Source of the DNA: Mermis nigrescens | Taxonomy: Eukaryota > Nematoda > Enoplea > Mermithida > Mermithidae | Assembly: GCA_036768485.1 (NCBI GenBank) | Contig: JAVLUZ010000583.1 | Coordinates: 420,501 to 484,500, forward strand | Direction: 5' to 3' | DNA length: 64,000 nucleotides | In this document: piece after piece, positions 35,050 to 46,848 of the stretch | Position numbering within the stretch: the first letter of the stretch is position 1 | How the letters are laid out: the number at the start of each line of letters is the position of its first letter | Notes under the pieces: model-generated | The model's database searches: none | Told to the model about the DNA's origin: nothing | What the model saw: the letters and a program-made list of their open reading frames with translations, nothing else | Made by a program: the position numbers and the translations under genes

Positions 35050-37816
35050 TTGCGTTGTTGTTTATTTAATGCATGTAGTATACTAAATAAACTAAATGAG
35101 TTTGATGCATTTTTAACAGCAAATGATTTCGATATCGTGTGTGTGTGTGAATCCTGGTTAACTCCTAGTGTATCTAATGGCTTACTTTGCAATTTAAACC
35201 GTTTTAATGTGTATCGTTCCGATAGGATCAATCGAAAAGGTGGAGGTGTTTTTATTCCTTCAAAAAGTACTTTAAAATCCTACTTGCCGAAAGTACCGGA
35301 AAATCTTTTCAGTGAAGAAATAGTTATTGTTGATTTCATTGGCGTAAGCTCCAAGATTCGTGTGCTACTTTTTTACAGGGCGCCGGATTATGATTTCTCC
35401 CACATGAGAATGCTTTGCCGTGTTATAGAATGGGCCTCTTAGATACAGTATCCTTTTGTCATATTAGGTGATTTAAATTTTCCTAATGTAGACTGGTCTA
35501 GTTTTATTCTACCTTCGAGTCCTATTAACTGATCTTTTTGCGAGTGTATGCTTTCTCTATCTTTTAGTCAAAAAGTTTCTGAACCAACACAGGGTATGCA
35601 TATTTTAGATGTTATTTTTGATGCCCATTCTACCGAAAACGTTGAAGTCAACCCACCTTTTTCTACTAGTGATCACTCGGTTGTTACTTTTTCTCTTAAA
35701 TGTTCTATCTTGGAAGAAAAAAGTTCAGCTAAACTTAATTTTCGCAGAGCAAACTATGATCAGATTGAATTATTTTTGTCCGCAATTTTGTGGCCTGACA
35801 TTTTTTCGGATTGCGTTACTTGTGATGATTTCTACAACAAATTTTTGTCTGTTATAAATCCTTTAATTTCCCAGCATGTTCCAAAAATTGAAGCTAAACC
35901 TGCAACTGTGAAAAGATACCCAATGAACATAAGAAAGCTGGTTGCTAAAAAACTGAGGCTGTGGCATGTTTATAAACAGAGAAAAACGCCTGAATCTAAA
36001 GCTGTTTATAATAACTGTGCAAAGTTATTAAAGGCCGAAACCTATAAATTTAACTCTTCCAAAGAGGATAAACTTATTAAATCTGGAAATTTGAATTCTT
36101 GTTATAATTTTGTTAATTCTCGTATTAGTGGTGAAAGAACTATTCCAATTTTAACTGATGGCGATCGTGTGATTGCTTCTACTGACAAAGATAAGGCAAA
36201 CGTTTTTAGCACACTTTTTGCTTCAGTCTTTAGTGTTCCTACGCAAACGAATTTTGGTCTTATTAATGCTTGTGCACAGCCAAAGTTATCAAACATTCGT
36301 TTTTCTGATGATGTCGTTTTTTCTGCTATACGAAGATTAAACCATCATTATCGATTGGCCCTGACGGACTTTGCGCATTTTTTGTGAAAAAACTTGCTTT
36401 TGTACTTACCCAGCCCTTAACCACTATTTTTGAAATATCTTTCAAAACCCATTGTATTCCTGCACTGTGGCGCACCGCTAATGTTGTTCCTGTGTATAAA
36501 AAGGGCGACCGGAGTGATGCTAAAAATTACAGGCCGATATCGTTATGTTGTATTACGTGTAAGATCATGGAATCTATAATTAACAGTACGATGCAAGCAC
36601 ATTTACGTGAGAATAATTTGATCTCCTCCGGTCAGTTTGGTTTCCAAAAGGGTAAATCGTGTGAATTGCAATTACTAAAGTGCAAAAATGAATGGACTAA
36701 ATTAATTGATGAAAAACACTGTTGATGTTATCTACATTGATTTTTCTAAAGCTTTCGACACTGTAGTTCACCGTAAATTAATTTATAAACTGGAAACTTT
36801 TGGATTTTCTGGAGATTTATTGAGTTGGTTAACTTGTTTTTTGAGCGATAGGACTCAAAGGGTTGTTATTAACGGTCAGTTTTTGAGCGAAAAATCTGTC
36901 ACTAGCGGTGTTCCTCAGGGCAGTATACTTGGCCCGATTCTTTTTGTTTTATTCATAAATGACATTAGCGACCGCTTAAATAGCAAAGTTTGCCTTTTTG
37001 CCGATGACGTCAAGCTTTATAATTTATCTAGCAATCACACCCAACTTCAAGATGATATCGCTAAACTCGTAGTCTGGTCCAAGGATTGGCAGTTAAAAAT
37101 TGCTACTGAAAAATGCTACGTGTTATATCTAGGTTTTGGAAATCCCAAGCATTCTTATAGAATTTCTGACCTGACTGTAGAACAGAGTGTAAATTCTGTA
37201 AAGGATTTGGGTGTTTACGTATCAAGTAAGCTTGATTTTAATTTCCACTATAATGATATAACGCGTAGAGCTTATGCTAGGGCTATGCTAATATCGAAAT
37301 CATTTGCTTCTAAAAATAAACTAAATATGTCTAGGGCTTTTACTGTTTACGTCAGACCACTTCTTGAGTATTGTAGCACTGTTTGGAATCCATACCGTAA
37401 GACCCATGTTTCAATGATCGAAAATGTTCAAAGGAAATTTACACGTAAAATTATTGGATTTCGGGGACTTTCTTATGCTGAAAGACTCAGTTCCTTAGAA
37501 TTGGATAGCCTGGAGATTCGCAGATTGCGTAGTGATCTGTGTATGATGTATCAAATATTGAGTGGTACATAGATGCGTTTTGCAGCAAGCCGGCTTTTTT
37601 ACTTTTTGTGAAAACAGCACGCGTGCTCAAAATTCAATGAAATGTGAATGCACTCCTTTTCGGCTAGATGTTCGTGGGTATGATTTATCCAATAGGTGGA
37701 TTCACGTATGGAATTCTCTCCCTGAAGCTGTTGTAAGATCTCCTAGTGTTGCTTCCCTCCGTGAAAAGTTGAAAAAAGTTGATCCAACGGGGTATTTGCT
37801 AGGGGGCGTGTTCTAA
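35050..37816 (+). pseudogene. CR1-like ORF2 (APE endonuclease and reverse transcriptase), broken
   Basis: The endonuclease part shows VCESWL, GDLNFPNVDW and STSDHSVV; the RT part shows YRPISLCC, VPQGSILGPILF and the catalytic FADD box near 37005. It is broken by an in-frame TAG at 35440-35442, a TGA at 35530-35532, and frameshifts near 36350, 36715 and 37565. No ATG is seen at its start; the frame opens just after ORF1 with no long spacer. The damage makes this copy incapable of autonomous retrotransposition. Confidence 0.88.
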
Positions 37817-38269
37817 GTGCATAATTTATTTAGCCTGCGCGCCTACTTTCGTCTTTTGCACTAATCTCGTATAAATGTACTTTAATTAATAATTTCTTGC
37901 TTTTAGAATATGTGATTTTGTATGATGATTCATGTCGAATGTTTATTTATAATTGTATTTCATTGTATATTAATGTTTCTTTTCTTATTGTGTTCTTTTT
38001 TTGTGCGACGAAAATAAAATATTTGTATTATGACCAATTTTGTTGTTGAATTTTGTGTATTAGCTGAATAAAGTTGTTGTTTACTTGTTTTGTTTTGTGT
38101 CTTGAAGCTGTTGAAATATTCTCAGCTACTATCTATAGCTCGAGCTAGAATTTTTATAAAAAAAACCCATAAAAAACCCTTAAAAACCCAAAAAAACCCA
38201 AAAAACCCAAAAACCTAAAATTCGAAATTTTCAAATCTGGGTTTTTTCCATCCCTGTTTACTACGGAAG

Positions 38270-41250
38270 CACGAAACTTATTTGGATATAGTTATAACTT
38301 AACACTTAGGTCTTAACTATGAACGAAATAAATTCCTAATGTGAAAGATCTCTATGTATAAAATTATATACAACTAACTCGTAGTACTGTGAATAAGTTA
38401 GGGGAACTTCACTTTCTGTTAAATACTGCAAAATTCGATATATTATTTTTTTGTGAAACCTGGTTAAATGAATCTATTTCCGACAGTCTATTATGTCCGT
38501 TAAAAAATTATATTATTCTCCGATCAGATCGTAAGAATAAGCGGGGAGGTGGAGTTTTAATTTTTGCTAAACCTCATCTTTATGCTCGATGCGTTAAAGT
38601 TCCTGCTTCTCTGTTTGTGTCTGATACTTTAGTAGTTGAAATTTTAAAAGGTGGAGATGTTATAAGATGTTTGTTAGTTTATAGACCTCCTCAGTATGAT
38701 TTTGATACTGCACTTCGGATATGTAATTTAATTGAATGGGCTACTAATAGTTGTCATCCCGTTATTATAGTAGGGGATCTAAATTTGCCTAAAATTGATT
38801 GGTTTCATGGTACTTTTACATTTAATCCATTAAACGAATTATTTTTTGATTACTTATCAGCTAGTGGTCTGCAACAGTTAGTTAAAGAAAATACTCACGA
38901 TAATACTTTGATTGATGTAGTATTTGCTGCATATAACGTTTTTAATATCCAGGTTCTTCCTCCTTTTTCAACAAGCGACCATAATTCGATTTCTTTTGAA
39001 ATTTTAACTAGAACTTTTCAAGATGGAGATAAACCTAGCTTAAATTTCAATAAAGCGGACTACGAGAGTATAGCTACTTTTTTATCCTGTTTCTTGGCCT
39101 GACATTTTTTCTACATGCTCAACAGTTAATGACATGTATAATGTTTTTTTAAGTATATTAAATCCTCTTATTTTTAGTTTTGTACCTACTTTTAGGACTA
39201 AATTAAAATTTAAATACCCTAAAAGCTTACATAAATTATTTCTTAAAAAACGTTCTCTATGGGATAAGTATAAAAGGTGTAAAACTCCAGGAACTAAAGT
39301 TAAATATCGAAATCATTGTAAGGCTCTACGTAGAACTATTCATAATTATTTCTCTTCTCAAGAAAACAAATTGCTCAAGAATAATAATCCTAAAGCTTTC
39401 TATACTTTTGTAAATAATAGGTTAAAAAGTCGCAGTGAAATTCCTCCTCTAACATTTTCTGATAATAATGTTATAACCGATTCATTACGCAAGGCTAACA
39501 TTTTTAATGATTATTTCGCTTCAGTGTTTTCTAGTGACATTACTAACGCGAATTTTCTTTTTCAGAAGCGCTGTGATTTTTCGCTTTCTGACATTATTTT
39601 TAGTGAGGATCGCGTATTGGAAGCCATTAACCATCTAAATACGTCTATTGCAGTTGGCCCCGATGGCATATGTAATCTTTTTATTAAAAAATTGTCGTTT
39701 CAAATGATAAAGCCGTTAGTTAGTATTTTCACTGTATCTTTTCTGTCTGGAAATATTCCCGAGCTTTGGAGCATGGCACATGTTATTCCAATATTAAAAA
39801 AGGGGGATCCAGCATTAGTGGATAATTACAGGCCCGTTTCTCTTTGTTGTTCTATTGCCAAAATTATGGAAAGAATTATTAATAGTCAATTGTTAGACTT
39901 TCTTAAGGTTAATAAACTAATATCTCCTTTTCAATTTGGTTTTCAAAAGAATAAATCTTGTGAAACACAATTGTTAAAGTGTAAATTTTCATGGATTCAG
40001 TCGTTAGCTAAAAAAGAAACTGTTGATATAATATATTTAGATTTCTCTAAAGCTTTTGATAAAGTAAATATGGAAAAACTTCTTATTAAGTTAAACGGAT
40101 ATGGAATAAACGGTAATTTGTATGCATGGTTAAAGGCCTATTTGTTTAATCGTTCCCAATGTGTTCGCGTTAATCAGTCTTTTTCAGATTATGTGCCTGT
40201 TACCAGCGGTGTCGTCCAAGGAAGTGTCCTTGGACCTACGCTCTTTTCGATTTTTATAAATGATATATGTGATAATATTTGTAGTACGGTTTATATGTTC
40301 GCAGATGATATCAAAATTTTCAATATTAGTCGTAACTGTAAATTATTACAGTCTGATTTAGATAAGATTATTGACTGGGCAATTGCATGGGATTTACCTA
40401 TTTCTCGAACCAAAAGTCAAGTTCTATATTTGGGTAATAATAATCAAAAAGCTGTTTATAGACTAAATGGGGAAATTATTTCTAGTGATCCGTTTGTCCG
40501 TGATTTAGGAGTTTTGATTCCTCGAAATTTAAAATTTAAGGAACATTATAATTCTTTGATTAAAAAAGCTTTCTTTAGATGTATTTTAATACGCAAATCA
40601 TTTTTTTCGCGTGATAAAGGTAATCTTGTTAAAGCTTATAGTTGTTATGTTAGACCTTTATTAGAGTATTGTTGCAGTGTATGGAACCCCTCTTATCTTA
40701 AGGATATAGATAGATTGGAAGCTGTTCAACGTAGATTCACTAAATATATTTTTGGCTATAATAATATTTTTTCTTACGAGGATCGTTTAACACAACTTAA
40801 ATTGTGCAGACTTGAATTAAGACGCTTGCAGATTTGTCTGTGTATGATGTATCAAATTATTTGTCATAAATCATGTTTGGAAGCTGATGATTTTTTTGTA
40901 TTTAATCATAATATTACCCGTAGCATTAATAGATTTAAATTAGTCATACCTACTGTACATTCTAATTTAGAAAAGTTTGATTTCTTTTACAAATACATCG
41001 CAGTTTGGAACGATCTTCCTGACTTCATTGTTTCTTCCCCTAACCTAAACATATTTAAATCTAGATTAGCAAACTTTGATTTATCTAGATATCTTGTGGG
41101 AGCGCGCGTAAAACTTGTCATTCCATTGACTCGCATGTCCCTTTACTAATTCGTAATTGCATTTATTATATATCTTGTCATTTCGTATTTTAACTGTTGG
41201 TATTAGTAATAAAATTTTCTTTCTTACAGTAAGTACAGTAAGAAGCTTAA
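38270..41250 (+). mobile_element. CR1-like retrotransposon, 5'-truncated copy
   Basis: Begins inside the endonuclease domain with no ORF1, the usual result of incomplete reverse transcription. About 14 bp separate it from the duplication of the preceding hAT-like element. The 3' end lies somewhere after 41150, before the TTCTCCTG words of the outer element. Confidence 0.75.
38389..41149 (+). pseudogene. CR1-like ORF2, second subfamily, one frameshift
   Basis: Endonuclease frame 38389-39102 (FFCETWL, GDLNLPKIDW, STSDHNSISF) and RT frame 39134-41149 (NYRPVSLCC, FQFGFQKNKSCE, IYLDFSKAFDKV, VVQGSVLGPTLF, MFADDIKIF). They are separated by a one-base deletion near 39095 where the related copy reads LWPDIF. 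The 671-codon RT frame ends with a long C-terminal domain. Sequence identity to the first copy is only moderate, so this is another subfamily. Codon usage is more AT-rich than the first copy. Confidence 0.88.
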
Positions 41251-41517
41251 TGTATGATAATCATTATAACTTGCTGTTTAAGTTTTGAAAATTCTCCTGA
41301 ATTCTCCTAGATTTTCAGGATTCCACTGAATTCTCCTGACATTTTAAAATTCTCCTGCATTCTCCTGCATGTTTACAACTTCTCCTGAAATTTCTCCTGA
41401 AAAGCCCATTCTCCTGCTCCTGCTCCCACACCTGGCAACCCTGTTTCTTTTCCTTCAGTTTCGCAGCATACAGTAACTGACATAAGTGGTTTAATGAAGA
41501 CGAACTTTGTGACTTAC

Positions 41518-41764
41518 CCTATGGCCTTTCTTTCATTGAGAGCAGCGAAAAGCCTCGAAGCTGTCGCCAGTCACCTCTCGCTGAAATCATTTATATGCTT
41601 GTGAATCATATTACTGTAAAAAGTCCGAAGAATTCTAAAACATATTATACTTACTTTCCATTAGCTTTCTCTCTATGCGCTGGATTTTGCAAAGTGATGC
41701 CCAACAGGTTCTTCTCGTCCACCTCCCAAAAGATGCAAATTTGTGTGTTCCTTTCGTATCGGTG
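41518..41764 (-). CDS. Two exon-like segments of an unrecognised minus-strand gene
   Basis: Segment 41764-41655 has an acceptor (TTGTTTAG) and a strong donor (GAAA|GTAAGTATAA). Two frames are open throughout, one reading QICIFWEVDEKNLLGITL, the other SLCKIQRIERKLME. Segment 41580-41518 has an excellent acceptor (ATTTCAG) and donor (GG|GTAAGTC), 74 bp away, a short intron typical of nematodes. From that acceptor each frame meets a stop before the donor; a later AG would allow SRLFAALNERKAIG in phase with the second frame. The splice sites look real but I cannot name the protein or fix the frame. It lies just outside the transposon nest, so flanking exons may be far away. Confidence 0.4.
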
Positions 41765-41819
41765 CTAAACAAGTGCCTATTCGAATTTGAGGGCGGTAGG
41801 GGCTACCACCGTGGACGTA

Positions 41820-42063
41820 TGTAGACTGGGGTTAGTATGCAACCCCAGAAGGCTAAGTATCCCCCTCCCTAGAAACCAAACTCCCAAGAATTCAATTTCT
41901 AAATTTTTTTGTTTTCTTGCAATTTTTGATGCCAATAGATAGTGCTCGACGGGAAACACAGAAAAACGGTGTTGTTTTCGCTATACCACCATTTTTAAGA
42001 CCTTTTTTGGCTTTTGAAAAATCTTGCACCCCTCCGCCATAATTTTGGTGCTACGCATGTATG
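41820..42063 (+). mobile_element. hAT-like MITE, CAYRNGTGGGC family
   Basis: 244 bp, left end eroded (CGTGGACGTATG), right end CTACGCATGTATG; flanks GCTACCAC and GCTACCAT match at 7 of 8. Interior matches 8833-9070. Confidence 0.8.
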
Positions 42064-42207
42064 GCTACCATACCACTAGCGTTGGCACACTTAGTAAAAA
42101 AAGTATGAAGTTATTTGTTATACATACATTGTACATATCTGATAAAATAAACTGACAATAAACAAGCAATTGTATCTAAAAGATATAGTCAACTATGTGT
42201 TAGCAAT

Positions 42208-42435
42208 TAGTCTGTTTCATTAAACTTTGAGGTTTTTGAAAAAGTTTGAAGCGACTACAAAAGTGTTGTTAAGTAATACTATAAATTTGATATTCTACAG
42301 TATGTCGACTTATATATGTAGAGACGTATGCTTGTGTTAAGCCGCATTACTGCATCAAAAGTTTAAACCGCTCTTGTAGCCTGATTCTTGTGGAAAAATT
42401 CAGGAGAAAACCGCAAAGTTAAATGAAACAGACTA
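42208..42435. mobile_element. Inverted-repeat element TAGTCTGTTTCATT, copy 1
   Basis: Left end TAGTCTGTTTCATTAAACTT and right end AAGTTAAATGAAACAGACTA are inverted. A TA follows on the right but AT precedes on the left, so the target site is imperfect. Directly adjacent to a second element with the same outer ends. Confidence 0.65.
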
Positions 42436-42441
42436 TAGTTA

Positions 42442-42988
42442 TAGTCTGTTTCATTTATTCGAGAGCTTTATAGTTAATTCTTTTAAGGGCTACAGTAAGC
42501 GAAGCAAGACGAATTACTGTACGTCGGCAGATCAGCTCAGTGAGGGTGAGTGGCTGGAATTCTTCCATTTTTAATGCACTAATCCGCCCATATAAATTTA
42601 ATTTAGGCATTTAATCACCGCTGGGACACACAACAGTAAGTGCGCTAAACAAAAAGTTGTCGGCTGGAATCGAAGCCGGGTTGCTTCGACTACAGGCAGA
42701 GGTTTTACCACTGAGCTATGTGCGGGAGTTGGCGTTGTTTTTTAACATCTTAGTCAATTGTGTTTAAAGTATCGACTCAGGATAAGCTGAATGCGCGATT
42801 TTTATCAATAAGTTAATTGATCTGCTAGAAGACGAGAATAAATTATGCCGGAAAAGTTATATTGAAAACCCCTTCTTTGCACGTAGCTAAAGTGAGATCT
42901 AGCGACTTACAGTAAATAAGAAGGAAGGGGTTACTGTAAGCTCCGAAAACATTTACTGTAAAAGCTCTCGGATAAATGAAACAGACTA
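42442..42988. mobile_element. TA-flanked inverted-repeat element TAGTCTGTTTCATTTAT carrying a tRNA-like segment
   Basis: Ends TAGTCTGTTTCATTTATTCG and CGGATAAATGAAACAGACTA, flanked by TA on both sides, extended inward by GAGAGCTTT / AAAGCTCTC. Contains the tRNA-like sequence at 42659-42729. Tc1/mariner-type target choice is inferred from the TA. Confidence 0.75.
42659..42729 (-). tRNA. tRNA-like sequence or tRNA-derived relic
   Basis: Minus strand shows TAGCTCAGTGGT, a perfect A-box, and 40-odd bases later GCTTCGATTCC, a near-consensus B-box. The acceptor and T-stems do not pair well in canonical register, although CGGCT and AGCCG can pair around the B-box. I think it is a tRNA-derived polymerase III promoter relic, not a functional tRNA, and give no anticodon. 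Confidence 0.5.
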
Positions 42989-42990
42989 TA

Positions 42991-45900
42991 GTTAAGCATA
43001 TTATAAACTTGTTTGATCATTTAGTTAACTGTGTTAGTTCATTTAATTTTCGAACTCTAAACGCGCATAGGGCATAGCTAAAATTGTGAAAAGAGTTCCT
43101 TCAGAAAGAACTGGAATTTTAGCTTTTCAGAACTAGTTGGAAACTGCTCTATAGCTTATTCCGCTTGTATTCATTGTTTTGAATTAAAAATCGCAATTTC
43201 GAAGAGTTTCAATTTTTTCTTCACGCAAAAAATTGAATGTGTTGAAATTTTTCCTTTCCCTTTATATGATTCAAGATGGAAGCATCAATAAATAATGCTT
43301 TGTTGCTGTACAAGCAGTTTGTAAGTCAACTACATAACTTCTCATTAGGCCTAGACATATTTTTATTGCAATGCTTCCACATAATTGTAAACGTAGGGGC
43401 GAACCTACGTTCACTTGTCTTACTTATGCCCGAAACTTAAGCTCACGCGCTCGCACAAACGGCGACTCGGGGGTAAGTGGCCCAGCCTATCAAGATAGCC
43501 CGGCCCTCTAATGCACGCACCTAGTGAAACTTACTTACTTAACCCCTTTTGAGATTAAGTACCTAAATAATGTAAGTTCCCCAGAAACCTAATTGAGGGC
43601 TCAAGAATGATTATTATTTAACTTGTTTTGGGACCGAATTCCGGTGCTTGAAAATATTGAGGGTTCCTAATGTAGTGTAGCACAAGGACAGAAAACAACA
43701 GCACGGAAATTCGAACCGAGCCCAATCATCGTTCATTAAATAATTAATAATTTTATAATATTTTTGGACAGAAAATTATGAAGCAATTAAAAACGCGACA
43801 GCATGAAGGATGCATGCTGCCGACTGTCGTGTTACACTAATCGGGTAAAATAAACAATGTAATTACGAGGGCACATAGCCCGCCAACGGCATACAACAAA
43901 TGCCGTTATGGCACACAAAAATATAAGAAAGGCGCACGGGCGAAAAGAACCTGCCCAATGCACGACGAAAACACGACGGGAATTTCTGCAGCCACGCAGG
44001 AAAAAAGGGGGCACAGCACAGATGGGCTGGCGAAAAAGCTGAGTCAAAAGGGGCACAGCACAGATGGGCTGGCGAAAAAGCTGAGTCTAGGAAGACTTTT
44101 GGAAATCGAACGAACTCGTAAGTCGTAATATATAATGCCGAAAAGACTGCGCTCGCACGCAGTTTTAAACGAGACACAAAAAGAGGCGTGGACAGACGAA
44201 ACAAAGAAACGCGGAATGGATCTACGAGAATAACAATAGGTTCATGGGCAAAGCTTACGGTAAAGAATGTACAAATGGAATAGGCACAAATATAAGACAT
44301 ACACATATGACTTTAGGTACACGTAAAATATGGTAGCACACGTACCAATTTGTACTCAAGTCGCATTAAGCCCGAGTGCCCATTTTCCTATCCCGGATTT
44401 TTATTGAAAATATGTATGGGAAAGGAAATAAAAATAGGATAATTTTTGGAGGGAAGGTGGTCCCGGGCGACACACTATATGCGTTGCGCTTAGTGGTCGC
44501 GTACGTGCAAATGGAAATTAAGCACGAAATTGAGCATCTGGGACAAACAGTCATCGGAATGTATGTACAACGTAGCACAAAACAAATGGAATTTCGCGTT
44601 GAACCAACGCGGCGAAACAGGGTGTAGAGCCATCTCTACATAATTTAGGTCGACGTATACATATGTACATCTGATCAGGGTAATTTTTCATGCATGTCTA
44701 ACAAATATTTGCATAAATTTTTACTTAAATCTGGAATGTTTTTCGGCAAAATTATTTGCATCTCCTGGTCAACGTAAAAAATAGTCTAACAAACAATTTT
44801 TATACTGATTGATGTGGCCTGCCTCTATAGCTGCTCTTAATTTCATTTCTAAAATTCTTGATCGTGTTTTTTCGCAGATATGTAGTAGGTACCTACTGAA
44901 AAGGAGACATTCTAAAAAAGCTTGAATTTTTGAAGAAATAATGGCACAATTGGCAGTCTCAAACTAGGTACATAAGTGAAGAATACCGATTTTGTCAAAA
45001 ATGAGCTAAATGGATTTAGAAATTTCGGATTTTTAATAGAAGGATAGAAGACAAGAAAAGAAGGCGCAGAAAACAAGTTTGATCGCAGGCCATCTAATAT
45101 TTTCGGCAATATTTAGAGTTTTGTAAATACAACGGCCGCACTGTGTCTACTGAATCAACACAGGTACGGACACGGCTGTATTTGCCTTCGGGAATTACTT
45201 AAGTACCTACGCTGCTCTCAGCGCTGGTCAGGTTCCTTGAGTGCGTACTGCGTATAGCGACTATGAAAATGATTTAATGATTATTTGATATTTAATAATT
45301 ATTATTTAATAATTAACAATGACTTACGGCCTTAACTCCCTCGGTCCTAATATTGCTGACCGCTTCTCGTCGGGAGTCTTGGCAGCTACGCCCTAAATCC
45401 TAGGTGTAGTACCTACCTAGTCCCAGAATGCTCGCAAGGCCAGATGGCCTATCTCAATCCAGCTCAAGTTGATTATTTAACTTATTTTCGAAGGTTAGGC
45501 TGTCTTGAAATGTTTTTGGTTCCTAATTCGCATAGCACTCTAAAATTTGAAAACAACATCAACGAGCTCTTAACTGGACAGTCATCATATAGATTTCTTA
45601 ATCCGGACAGTCATCATATAGATTGAGTAATATCTTAGCTAGTTTTTGGGTTGAAGAAATGATAAGAGAATTTCCGAAAATAAATAGGAGATAAGACCGA
45701 ACAATGTTTACCTTTCCAAATCGGTCGAAATAAAAATGATATTTTTATCGTCGTGGCGGGCCGACCTTCCCTCGATTTACTCTATCACCGGGAGGTAAAT
45801 TTCTCCAATTATAATTACACGAAATAAACAAAGGCACGGCTACAAGCCGGCTAACAACAAATAAAGTAAAAGGCGCTCCAACTCGGAAATGCACGCCATC

Positions 45901-46480
45901 GCCAACAAAACCGACCAACTAACTCCTTACATACGAATAGTTACAGTAGATGATGATTTATTCATCACCCTAAACAAGTAAACAAAGAGTAAGATTACTT
46001 TTTACCGAGTCATATGATCAAGGTTATTACAGCGGTAATTCAAATAAGTAAATTACTGATGTTAACATATACGTAACTCTGTTTTACCGGACAAGTACCT
46101 AAAAGAATTTTGAATTGAAAAATGGGATAAAATGAGAACTGAAGGCATAACCTCGAGCTAGTATGTACATCGCTAGGTGTCTACTCGAATAGTTATGAGT
46201 ATCCAAAGTGGTAAAACACTGTAGTCGACTGGCTCCGACGATATAAATGATAAAATGTTCGAATAGAGTTCGTACCGTGTAACAGTCGTAGTTACAGTTT
46301 TATTATAAAATTCGTGTTTTTCGCGATTAAACACAAACATATGTATAAAATCCAGGCTTTTTTAGTTTTTCGACATGAAATTACCTTTTGTGTTATTTCT
46401 AATTTGATATTGATGGCAAATTTACATTATTAATTTCGCTTAAACATCGTTTTCTAAACGTGATATGCAAATGTACTTAC
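42991..46480. other. Unresolved single-copy-looking region
   Basis: No gene could be supported. It includes a short tandem duplication (44002-44087). An open frame at 45444-45626 (starts MAYLNPAQVDYLTYFRRLG) lacks family resemblance and splice context. The words GGTTCCTAAT with TTGAAA recur near 43655 and 45515, weak evidence for a decayed repeat pair. Confidence 0.35.
44002..44087 (+). repeat. About 42-bp tandem duplication
   Basis: Two adjacent copies of a unit containing GCACAGCACAGATGGGCTGG and CGAAAAAGCTGAGTC, differing by one G. Confidence 0.85.
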
Positions 46481-46680
46481 CATACAAAGTCTTGTTGAAA
46501 CATCTAATAGGCGCGTATAAACATATGCTGCCCAGAAGATTTTCGGAAAAAAGCTTTTGGAGAAGCGGCTCCCATCCCCTCTTGGATTCCCGCCTGAGTA
46601 AATGTCAAAGAAACCAAAACTAACTGACCTCTGCAGCACGTTCTCAATTTTATACAAATCAGTACATTTAGCCAAGAACA
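46481..46680 (-). CDS. Exon-like minus-strand segment with possible 35-bp intron
   Basis: A strong donor TATG|GTAAGTAC lies at 46481/46480. Upstream, the minus strand is open without an intron (SFGFFDIYSGGNP, FFPKIFWAAYVYTRLLD). It is also open if a 35-bp intron (46628-46594, GTCAGT...TTTACTCAG) is removed, when it reads GWEPLLQKLFSENLLGSICL. No start codon is visible on this strand. I cannot choose a frame or family; the donor is the best evidence. Confidence 0.3.
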
Positions 46681-46718
46681 ATGGCGACCGAATTGAATAA
46701 AAAAATTTTTCAAATATG
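46681..46718 (+). CDS. Possible first coding exon, plus strand
   Basis: ACAATGGCG context, reading MATELNKKIFQI plus two bases to a good donor (TG|GTGAGTG). Lies head-to-head with the minus-strand segment above. No following plus-strand exon was found, so confidence is low. Confidence 0.25.
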
Positions 46719-46848
46719 GTGAGTGTTTCGACTATGGTAATTCAATAAAATCAGTATTTTTCTAATGACGAACTTCAGTATCAGTCAATATTCTGCAAAA
46801 AAAGTCACTGAATTTGGACAAGTGAAGAATTCACAATACAGTTAGCAA

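Larger units (their letters stand above)
33435..38130 (+). mobile_element. CR1-like non-LTR retrotransposon, two-ORF copy
   Basis: An ORF1 with PHD-like finger (33709-34983) is followed by an ORF2 with APE endonuclease and reverse transcriptase (35050-37816) and an AT-rich 3' tail. This layout is that of the CR1 clade. Boundaries are approximate because no target duplication could be picked out inside the host MITE. Confidence 0.8.
33325..38256. mobile_element. hAT-like element (GGGTTTTTT subterminal) interrupted by a CR1
   Basis: Left end CAGGGTTGGCAAGGCTGG and right end CCATCCCTG; flanked by a perfect 8-bp duplication TTTACTAC (33317-33324 and 38257-38264). Subterminal GGGTTTTTTGG words at the left (33340-33425) are mirrored by AAAAAACCC words at the right (38157-38215). 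The element body is otherwise the CR1-like retrotransposon, so the original was a short MITE of a few hundred bases. Confidence 0.85.
31318..41443. mobile_element. Outer inverted-repeat element holding the transposon nest
   Basis: Left end CAGTGTTGCCAGG and right end CCTGGCAACCCTG are inverted, followed inward on both sides by clusters of TTCTCCTG or CAGGAGAA words (31340-31445 and 41285-41430). The octamers outside (GTCTTTCT and TTTCTTTT) do not match well, so the target duplication is lost or the ends are from a different class. Everything from 32000 to about 41250 appears inserted inside it. Confidence 0.65.

Noticed and set aside
42659..42729. Functional tRNA gene
   Set aside because: A- and B-boxes are present but the acceptor and T-stems do not pair in canonical register, so only a tRNA-like relic is claimed.
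43391..46290. LTR retrotransposon
   Set aside because: A few words recur near 43655 and 45515, but there is no convincing pair of LTRs, primer-binding site, polypurine tract or gag/pol frame.
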